A DNA stretch of 64,000 nt from positions 125,220-189,219 of the forward strand of contig AOLX01000026.1 of the NCBI GenBank assembly GCA_000336895.1, in the 5' to 3' direction. Each line of letters begins with the position of its first letter. Positions within the stretch are counted from its first letter, which is position 1. This DNA is from Haloarcula argentinensis DSM 12282. Its GTDB lineage: Archaea; Halobacteriota; Halobacteria; Halobacteriales; Haloarculaceae. Below, in pieces: positions 58,105 through 64,000 of this stretch. Position numbers and translations under genes: made by a program. The notes under the pieces were generated by a model that had not been told where the DNA came from, did no database searches, and was given only the letters and a program-made list of their open reading frames with translations.

Positions 58105-59157
58105 TCATTCCGTGATAGTGGTGATCTCAAAACGAGCACCACCTTCTTTTCCAATCGTCGCTGTAATGCTCCAACCGTGAGCCGCAATAATTTCATCGAC
58201 GATGGCTAACCCAAGACCTGTTCCGCTTGATGAACTCGTCATACCCCATTCAAAAATTTCGTCGCTAGGATCTTCTGAGAACCCGACTCCATCATCCTCG
58301 ATATAGAACCCAGATTGTTCAATACGACCTACCCGAATAGTTGTTAGCTGATCACCACCGTGCACAATGGCATTCCGGAACAGGTTTTCAAACGCCTGTC
58401 TGAGGCGAGATTCGTCAGCTTCGAGCGTAGCCAAGTCCTCTATCTGGCAATCTATGTCTCCCGTTTCTACAGTCTCCCATGCCGAGCGTGCAACCGAATC
58501 AAGCGCAACTGACTCTCTTTCATCTTTAGGCTGTGTCTGTTGCGTAAGGGCAAGTGTGTCTGTGATTATCATCTCGATTCGATCAAGGGACCGGTCAATT
58601 GCGTCGATATGTTCAGAATCTACTGACTCTTGCATCAGCGTTAGATGACCTTGTGCGACGTTCAGCGGGTTGCGAAGATCGTGTGACAGAACACTGGTTA
58701 AACGACCTAATCGTTCGTTTTTCTCCTCTAACTCGATACTATGTGCCTGGAGTTGTTTCTTTTGAAGTCGAAACTGGAGAGACAGCGCGACGAGCACGCC
58801 GTTTCCAACGATTCCGATCGCAATGCCATTGAGGAAAACAGGAAATAGGCTGTCTATCTGCCCGCCCTCCAAGTTTACTACAAAAACGATCCATGCAGTA
58901 ATTCCAGTGAACAAGATACCCCCTGTAACGAAACCCAAGGCTACGAGAAATCGCTGGCGACTGTCAAATCTGAATGAATCATTGCGGGAGAGCCACTGCC
59001 CGAATCCAATTATGCCGCTGGCAGATGCGAGTGGAACAGCGAGTTCTGCTCCATCAGCCGCGAGTGATTGATGATCGATTACAGAGAACCCCATAGTGAC
59101 AAATAATAGTAACACTCCCACGCCTTCTATGGACCATCGGGGAAGTGCTTGCCACAT
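58105..59157 (-). CDS. Membrane sensor histidine kinase
   Basis: 350 residues. Four membrane segments at about 10-30, 40-55, 70-92 and 105-125, then a short linker, a HisKA domain with SHDLRNPLNVAQGH (phospho-His) and HATPase_c with FENLFRNAIVHGG (N box), DDGVGF (G1) and GTGLGLAIVDEI (G2). It is an AT-rich foreign gene on the provirus and has no response regulator next to it; the nearest, HalX type, lies at 43415-44029. Likely signals host state or controls element genes. Confidence 0.85.
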   Translation of the reverse strand: MWQALPRWSIEGVGVLLLFVTMGFSVIDHQSLAADGAELAVPLASASGIIGFGQWLSRNDSFRFDSRQRFLVALGFVTGGILFTGITAWIVFVVNLEGGQIDSLFPVFLNGIAIGIVGNGVLVALSLQFRLQKKQLQAHSIELEEKNERLGRLTSVLSHDLRNPLNVAQGHLTLMQESVDSEHIDAIDRSLDRIEMIITDTLALTQQTQPKDERESVALDSVARSAWETVETGDIDCQIEDLATLEADESRLRQAFENLFRNAIVHGGDQLTTIRVGRIEQSGFYIEDDGVGFSEDPSDEIFEWGMTSSSSGTGLGLAIVDEIIAAHGWSITATIGKEGGARFEITTITE

Positions 59158-59417
59158 GTTCTAAACTCTATTAGGAGCGTGTTGAAAAAGATGCAGCGGT
59201 TTCCACTACACCCTCTCGACCTAAACCAATCAATATTTTTGAATAAAGTATTCATACATCACCGACGGTGTCCTGAGGATTATAGAATTACTGCTGGATC
59301 TGCACTCTCTACTGAATAGGAATTTCATTTCTATGGCTGCATAGAGAAGCCGGATTCGCAACTACTGCTTAGGTTCCGGCGAGTTGGTTGTAGGCGATAC
59401 CCCATGCAGACAAAAGA
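59158..59417. other. AT-rich gap, no gene supported
   Basis: 260 bases between the histidine kinase and the end of the virion-like operon. It contains AATATTTTTGAATAAAG (about 59231-59247), a TATA-like block that could drive the kinase gene, and no open frame with host- or virus-like codon use. Confidence 0.4.
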
Positions 59418-61514
59418 TCACGACCGCTCGGCGTTCTGCGAGACCCGAGACCGGATGTCGTCGATGATCTCCTCGGTTGGCTGGCGCGACCCGATGCGGA
59501 GGTCCGTCCCACTCGCCGACGGTTGGGCGTCGTGGATGTCGACCAACTCCGGCGTCGGCAACTGTTCGAACTTGCGCGACTCGACGAGCGACCAGTCCGT
59601 CCGGTCGGCCGACAGCGTGACCGTGCCCTCGACTACAGGCGTGTCCAGTTCGCCGGCGAGTTGCTCGGCCACGAGCGTACACTCTCGGTCCGTCGTTAGC
59701 CCGGTGATCGGGCGGACGATCGTGTGTGGATCCGAGACGCTGGTTGCCGACTCGCCGACAGGCCGGTAGCCGTAGTCGATGGCGACCTCTTGCCCGTCGC
59801 TGATGTTCCCGGTCGACAGCGCGACCAGTTCGCCGGGCTGGGCGTTGAGGCTGTAGTCCTGGCCCTCGACGTACTCGGTCGACGTTCCGGGATCGTAGAC
59901 GGTCTCCCGCCCGTGGACGAGCTCGTCCTCATCCAGCGCGACAGGCGTGTCGTGCTGGACAGTCACGCGCCCATCGCGCCGGCGCAGCACCGAGCCCTTG
60001 ATGACGACCTTGTCGACGGCCTGCTCGACGCGACGCTCATACTCCCAGTTCGAGACGTCCGTCTCCTCGTCTGCCGTCCGCTGTCCTGCCTCCGTCCAGA
60101 TGATCTTGTACGAGTCGCCATCGCGGACGGCTTGCCAGACCGTGCCCGGCGGCGCGATCTGGTTCAAGACAGATTCGACAGAGTCGTCGAAGGTCTGGTT
60201 GATGACCAGCGGCGTGTCGCTCAGTTCTGCATAGAGTTCGAACGAATCAATCGACTGGGTCTGATAGCCCGTCGATGGTGACTGGGTCCGCCCACTCCCG
60301 TAGCGGCCGATCCCGAAGCGGGCTCGGACGCTGCTCGAGGAGTCCGAGAAGGTGACGTCAATCGACTCGGTGTTGTTCTCTGAGCCGTCGTTCGGCTGGT
60401 ACGTCGACCCGTTGTCGTTCGAGACTTGGATCTGCTGGGCGTTCGCCGTGTTATCATAGACGGCCGTCAGTTGCGCAGCTTCGGCCGCCAGTGACGTCGT
60501 CACATCCTTCGTGTCGATAAGCTGCAGCCGTGGATATGGCTGCGGGCCGGGTAGATAGCCGTTGCTGTCGACGTTCGACGGAAATGAATAGTCAAAACGG
60601 TCGTCAGTTAGCCCGAGCGTGTCGACCTCCAGCACGTTTCCGTTTGATTCGGTGATCGTGATCTCAACATCAACCGAGCTGCCGGCAGAGATCGCAGGCG
60701 CGTTGCCATCAGCGCTTGTCTCGAGAAATGCATATGAGTCGAAGCCGAACCCGCCAGCAGGGATATTGTACACGGTGTTCCCACCGATTGTGACTTCGAA
60801 CCCGGGACCTGACCCGCTCGGTGCACGCAGGCGGATCGTCGCCGCGAGGGTCTCGGCTGGGATATCGTACTGCGGCGTCCACGAGTAGTCGAGGTAGTGC
60901 GTCGTGGAACTCATCTGGACTGCTTCGCCGGCGCTGGCGTTGGAGTTCGAAACCGTGCCGCCGAAGAACGTCTCGGTCTCGGCCTCCTGCAGCCACGACG
61001 TCTGGTACTGGTAGATCTTCCCGTTCGAGATCGTCATCGGGACATCGTCCGAGAACGACGGGAGGGCATCGGCCCACTCGCTCGTTGTATCGGCTGACAG
61101 GATCAGTTTGCCCGACGCGTTGCTCGGCGGCGCATCCACATCAGGCGTGTACGGCGTCTGGTTGATGACGTCCTGGGCGACGAGATGCGCGGCCTTGGTG
61201 TCGACTTCCAACCTGACGCGCTCGTCGAGCTCGACAGCGCCGCGGCCTTCGAGCACCCAGCCCCGCTCGGTCGCCCGGGGGTTGTCGACTTGATCGACGG
61301 GCAGCCGGACCCCGTTGTACCAGACACGCATCGGCTGGCCATCGAAGTCCCCCTTGGCGTAGCGGTCGCTCGCCCGCACGGGAACCGACAGCCGTGGCAG
61401 GCCGTTGATGGTCGGCTTCGGCGTCGGCTCGCCGACGGTGTCGGGACGCCAGACGGTCCCGTTTGGATGGTCAACCTCAACGTACCAGCCACGGGCGGGC
61501 ACGGTCGTCGTCAC
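59418..61514 (-). CDS. Large virion-like protein (tail/baseplate type)
   Basis: 698 residues from GTG 61514. Long, glycine- and Asp-rich, beta-structured, with no signal peptide or helices. Repeated blocks are of the kind seen in tailed-virus distal or baseplate proteins: VRLEVDTKAAHLVAQDVINQ, LVINQTFDDSVESVLNQIAP, then a hub-like C-terminus (PHTIVRPITGLTTDRECTLV, TVTLSADRTDWSLVE). The start shares one base with the stop of the next gene upstream. Third gene of the visible structural operon. Confidence 0.6.
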   Translation of the reverse strand: MTTTVPARGWYVEVDHPNGTVWRPDTVGEPTPKPTINGLPRLSVPVRASDRYAKGDFDGQPMRVWYNGVRLPVDQVDNPRATERGWVLEGRGAVELDERVRLEVDTKAAHLVAQDVINQTPYTPDVDAPPSNASGKLILSADTTSEWADALPSFSDDVPMTISNGKIYQYQTSWLQEAETETFFGGTVSNSNASAGEAVQMSSTTHYLDYSWTPQYDIPAETLAATIRLRAPSGSGPGFEVTIGGNTVYNIPAGGFGFDSYAFLETSADGNAPAISAGSSVDVEITITESNGNVLEVDTLGLTDDRFDYSFPSNVDSNGYLPGPQPYPRLQLIDTKDVTTSLAAEAAQLTAVYDNTANAQQIQVSNDNGSTYQPNDGSENNTESIDVTFSDSSSSVRARFGIGRYGSGRTQSPSTGYQTQSIDSFELYAELSDTPLVINQTFDDSVESVLNQIAPPGTVWQAVRDGDSYKIIWTEAGQRTADEETDVSNWEYERRVEQAVDKVVIKGSVLRRRDGRVTVQHDTPVALDEDELVHGRETVYDPGTSTEYVEGQDYSLNAQPGELVALSTGNISDGQEVAIDYGYRPVGESATSVSDPHTIVRPITGLTTDRECTLVAEQLAGELDTPVVEGTVTLSADRTDWSLVESRKFEQLPTPELVDIHDAQPSASGTDLRIGSRQPTEEIIDDIRSRVSQNAERS

Positions 61515-62650
61515 TACTCACGCACCTCCGATTTGGCGACGATATCGAGCACCTCGCCGGCGGCCTGATTAGCCGGACTGGCGATGGGGTTCAGTCGGTC
61601 GATGAGGCCTTGCGGCGGCGGGGATCCGTTGTCGGGGACCGTCCACAGCGCGTCATCACGGCCACGCTTGAGCGTCAGATCCAGCCGATGCGTGTCGCCG
61701 TTGCCGGTGTTGATCCAGTCGGTCTGTGCATCGATCCGTTCGACACCGATGCGAGCCAGATCCAGCGTTCGCAGCCGCCAGTCCGAGCTCCCCAACGAGA
61801 CGCTGTCGTAGGACGAGCCGGTCCACCGCGACGCCGAGAGCAGCTGCCCGTCTGTATCGGCCTCTAGCCGGAGCTTGTCGCTCTCTAAGATGGGCGTGCC
61901 GACGAACTCATGACTGGTGACGAAACAGCGCTGCCACGTCGGGTCGACCGTCCGCGTCTCACCGTTGACCGTCGTTGTCGCGACCTTGTTCCGGTTGTAA
62001 TCGTCCCAGACACGGACGTCCGTCGGCCACTCGGCGCCGTAGGCGATGTAGTGCAGGAGGACCGGGTTGTCCATGCCGGGCTCGGTCGCGTCGTAGATCT
62101 CGATGTCGTCATGCTCGCCCGAGACGGTGCGCTGGACCGTCGCCGGCGCTTTCGCTCCGGTGACGTGGTCCCACCATTCGACGTTGTCGGCTCGTACGGA
62201 CAGCCCGACCTGCGCTGTCGACGAGGAGCCAAATGGGTTATCGACTGGCTGCGGGTTGCAGTACAGTGCTCGAAGGTGTGACTCCTGCGTACCGGCCCGA
62301 GAGAGCTGTCCGTCGAAGCGCTGGAGTTCCGACGCCTGGGGTGTCGCCTGATCGATGGTGATGTCTTCAACGACGACGTAGGCGTCTTGCTGGACGTCGT
62401 CGCCGAACCACGGCACGACCTCGATACCCGTCGCCGAGAACAACTCCTCGAACTCACGAGCGAGCTTCCCGGCGTACTTGCCTGCGATCACGCCGGCCAG
62501 CGGGCGGGTGCTTGGGTCAGCGGCGAGCGAGTCGACCTCCGGCGCGTCGCTGTTGAGCGGTGAATTGCTCGCGACCCGTAGCGTCTGGCTCGTGCTCGGT
62601 TGCTCTAGCGCCGCCTCGGAGATCCGGAGTGCGTACAGTGTCCGCGTCAT
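61514..62650 (-). CDS. Virion-like protein
   Basis: 378 residues from ATG 62650 (MTRTLYALRISEAALEQPST). Beta-rich and soluble, with TRPLAGVIAGKYAGKLAREFEELF, QRFDGQLSRAGTQESHLRAL and GVERIDAQTDWINTGNGDTH. It is coupled to the genes before and after. Domain unknown; most likely a tail or baseplate component. Confidence 0.6.
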   Translation of the reverse strand: MTRTLYALRISEAALEQPSTSQTLRVASNSPLNSDAPEVDSLAADPSTRPLAGVIAGKYAGKLAREFEELFSATGIEVVPWFGDDVQQDAYVVVEDITIDQATPQASELQRFDGQLSRAGTQESHLRALYCNPQPVDNPFGSSSTAQVGLSVRADNVEWWDHVTGAKAPATVQRTVSGEHDDIEIYDATEPGMDNPVLLHYIAYGAEWPTDVRVWDDYNRNKVATTTVNGETRTVDPTWQRCFVTSHEFVGTPILESDKLRLEADTDGQLLSASRWTGSSYDSVSLGSSDWRLRTLDLARIGVERIDAQTDWINTGNGDTHRLDLTLKRGRDDALWTVPDNGSPPPQGLIDRLNPIASPANQAAGEVLDIVAKSEVRE

Positions 62651-63216
62651 CCGTTCTGCTCCGTCCCGCTCATCGGTTGGCTCAAGTCCTGTGTCCGGAC
62701 ACACGTCAGCGACAGCGGCGCTGTCGAGCTATCGCTCTGCCGGATGTCCACGCTCGGGTCCTCGATGTAGACGTCGACGCCGTCCTGCGGCATGAATCCG
62801 CCCGGCGAATAGCCGCCGTAGATGAGTTTCGCCGGCGTCAGCGAGTCTGTCCCCGTTTCGAGGTAGTTCAGCAGGACTTCGGCCTTCTGTATCCTATCGC
62901 CGCCGGTCGCCGAGCCGGGATCGAGGACTGACGCATCATCGGAGTAGCCCCACTGGCCGTCTTCGACGCAGTTCAGTTCGGCGTCAATCTGCCATACTCG
63001 CTGTCCTGCACCGTTGTCGATACTGATCCCGTCGAGTTGGACGTCGTCGACGACACGAGAGATTGCCGAGAGTGCTTGCGAAAACCCATTCGACACGAGT
63101 TGCCCCGTACGAATGATTTCCTCAACTGTGCTCTTAGGGAGATGGAATTTTCCTGTTCGATACGTGCCGTCGACGTAGCCGGTTATCTCGATGATGGGGT
63201 ACGATTGTGCTGTCAT
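62647..63216 (-). CDS. Virion-like protein
   Basis: 189 residues (MTAQSYPIIEITGYVDGTYR). A compact beta protein with FHLPKSTVEEIIRTGQLVSN and LEIGSATGGD-like loops (DPGSATGGDRIQKAEVLLNY). ATGA overlap with 61514-62650. Probably an early component of the same virion part. Confidence 0.6.
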   Translation of the reverse strand: MTAQSYPIIEITGYVDGTYRTGKFHLPKSTVEEIIRTGQLVSNGFSQALSAISRVVDDVQLDGISIDNGAGQRVWQIDAELNCVEDGQWGYSDDASVLDPGSATGGDRIQKAEVLLNYLETGTDSLTPAKLIYGGYSPGGFMPQDGVDVYIEDPSVDIRQSDSSTAPLSLTCVRTQDLSQPMSGTEQNG

Positions 63217-63266
63217 TGTCAGTTCATGGCCGAAAACTTACTGTTACTCATCGTATCTGTGTCACT

Positions 63267-63440
63267 ATGGAACTCTCCGAAGACTGGGGTATGCTATCCG
63301 CCGCGGTTGCTGGTGTCGCAGGTATTCTTTACGCTGTTCTCGACGGAGACATCTTTCTGGGAGCGTTAGCTGTTCTGGTCATCCGTCTTGCTTACGAGAT
63401 TGTTGGGCTACGCTCGCACGTCAGAGAAGTCGAAAGCTAA
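63267..63440 (+). CDS. Small two-helix protein opposite the virion operon
   Basis: 57 residues from ATG 63267 (MELSEDWGMLSAAVAGVAG). Two hydrophobic stretches (AAVAGVAGILYAVLDG and GALAVLVIRLAYEIVGL), charged end SHVREVES. Its stop overlaps the stop of the minus-strand gene. A holin-like role is possible, but only from size and shape. Confidence 0.5.
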   Translation: MELSEDWGMLSAAVAGVAGILYAVLDGDIFLGALAVLVIRLAYEIVGLRSHVREVES

Positions 63441-64000
63441 AGCCGCCTCTCAAGCGATGATTTGACGTCCTCTACAGCCGAGTCGATGATGTCCTGTTTT
63501 TCGCGCCGGTCCAGACTTGCATCCTGCTGCACGGTGACCGTGGTTTCGTTGTTGACTGTCGTCTGTCGCGTCGGCCGCCGTCTTCCGCGACCAGCGCCAA
63601 ACCCTGGGAGGCTTTGGCTGGTAAAGTCGTTGAGTGTGTCCAGCAACTGTGGGAGAATTACTGGCGGTGCACCAACACCACCGGCACTCGACCCAGAGAG
63701 ACTCACACTACTTCCGAGCTTCTTCATGCTACCAGCAACACCGCCGATCCCGATTGCTTTGACTACGTCCTTCGCACTGATGTCGGTCACGGGGTCGATG
63801 ATGTCCCCGACGTTCGGCGCGACTGGCCCGTCGATGACGTCACTCGCTGCGACGGCGGCCGTGCTGCCGATCGTCGCCGACGCCCCGATGGTAGCCCCCT
63901 GTGCAATGAGGTCGACGGCATTGACGACGGCCGGGTCGCTGATGACACTCTCAGACGTGACGCGAGCTTTGTCCTGAACGATGTCAGCGGCGGTGACGGC
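63437..64000 (-). CDS. Virion-like protein, start outside window
   Basis: At least 187 residues, open to the right edge. Ala/Gly/Val-rich helical part (AADIVQDKARVTSESVISD ... IIDPVTDISAKDVVKAIG, then GGVAGSMKKLGSSVSLSG) and a charged end with TRQTTVNNETTVTVQQDASL and KQDIIDSAVEDVKSSLERRL. Gly/Ala-rich helices with a basic coiled end resemble the C-terminus of tape-measure-like or membrane-associated tail proteins. First visible gene of the leftward virion operon. Confidence 0.5.
   Translation of the reverse strand, partial: AVTAADIVQDKARVTSESVISDPAVVNAVDLIAQGATIGASATIGSTAAVAASDVIDGPVAPNVGDIIDPVTDISAKDVVKAIGIGGVAGSMKKLGSSVSLSGSSAGGVGAPPVILPQLLDTLNDFTSQSLPGFGAGRGRRRPTRQTTVNNETTVTVQQDASLDRREKQDIIDSAVEDVKSSLERRL

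Larger units (their letters stand above)
44056..64000. mobile_element. Integrated provirus-like element (right end outside window)
   Basis: From the integrase to the right edge, gene content changes: many tiny overlapping leftward genes, two phiH1-repressor-like winged-helix genes, an Orc1/Cdc6 initiator, a transposase remnant, a MITE, AT-rich segments (53.7-56.8 and 58-59.3 kb) and a leftward operon of large virion-like proteins. These are hallmarks of a haloarchaeal integrated virus or plasmid-virus hybrid. The left boundary is placed just before the integrase at about 44.06 kb; the attachment sites were not identified. Confidence 0.75.

Noticed and set aside
1..64000. CRISPR arrays and tRNA/rRNA genes
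   Set aside because: No evenly spaced direct repeats with unique spacers and no cloverleaf or rRNA sequence were seen on either strand by eye; a covariance search would settle it.

Overview
The window is chromosomal DNA of an extremely halophilic archaeon (class Halobacteria). Evidence: acidic proteins, GC-rich third codon positions, TATA boxes about 25 nt upstream of leaderless starts, halorhodopsin, Bat-type PAS/GAF regulators, a HalX response regulator, archaeal RpoP, L37Ae, Pcc1, prefoldin and GGGP synthase. The gene set looks like Haloarcula or a close relative; the genus is inference.

Region 1 (1-44 kb) is ordinary core chromosome. From the left: the start of a Bat-like sensor, a HAD hydrolase, a BFN-domain protein, a secreted acidic protein, pfdB with a DUF3194 gene, a PIN/antitoxin pair, pantoate kinase, rpl37ae-rpoP-pcc1, membrane proteins, a full Bat-like regulator and halorhodopsin with a UAS-like promoter element. 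Then come aspS (non-discriminating type) followed by an unusual array of repeated aspS 3' ends and hairpins, an ABC exporter with a Tat lipoprotein, an Lrp regulator, a TrkA-N/APC-Usp transport operon, GGGP synthase, a Rieske protein, topA, gatB, a frameshifted DICT gene, smc-scpA, a site-2 protease and small genes up to a HalX response regulator. AspS and GatB fit together: haloarchaea make Asn-tRNA by amidating Asp-tRNA(Asn).

Region 2 (about 44.06-64 kb) is an integrated element, most likely a provirus, that continues past the window. It begins with a tyrosine integrase. Two similar modules follow, each with a rightward winged-helix (phiH1-repressor-like) gene divergent from a leftward chain of tiny overlapping genes. 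Between the modules lie a truncated transposase and an Orc1/Cdc6 gene. Next are a zinc-finger gene with an apparent frameshift, a 146-bp MITE with 8-bp target duplications, and AT-rich cargo (a secreted beta-propeller-like protein coupled to two membrane proteins, and a histidine kinase). A leftward operon of large virion-like proteins runs off the right edge.

The most unusual signal is downstream of aspS (17.83-18.26 kb). Four extra copies of the aspS 3' end, each encoding close to RDRQRLSP-stop with mostly synonymous differences, alternate with hairpins whose stems show compensatory changes. The second candidate for undescribed biology is the AT-rich propeller/membrane operon carried by the provirus.
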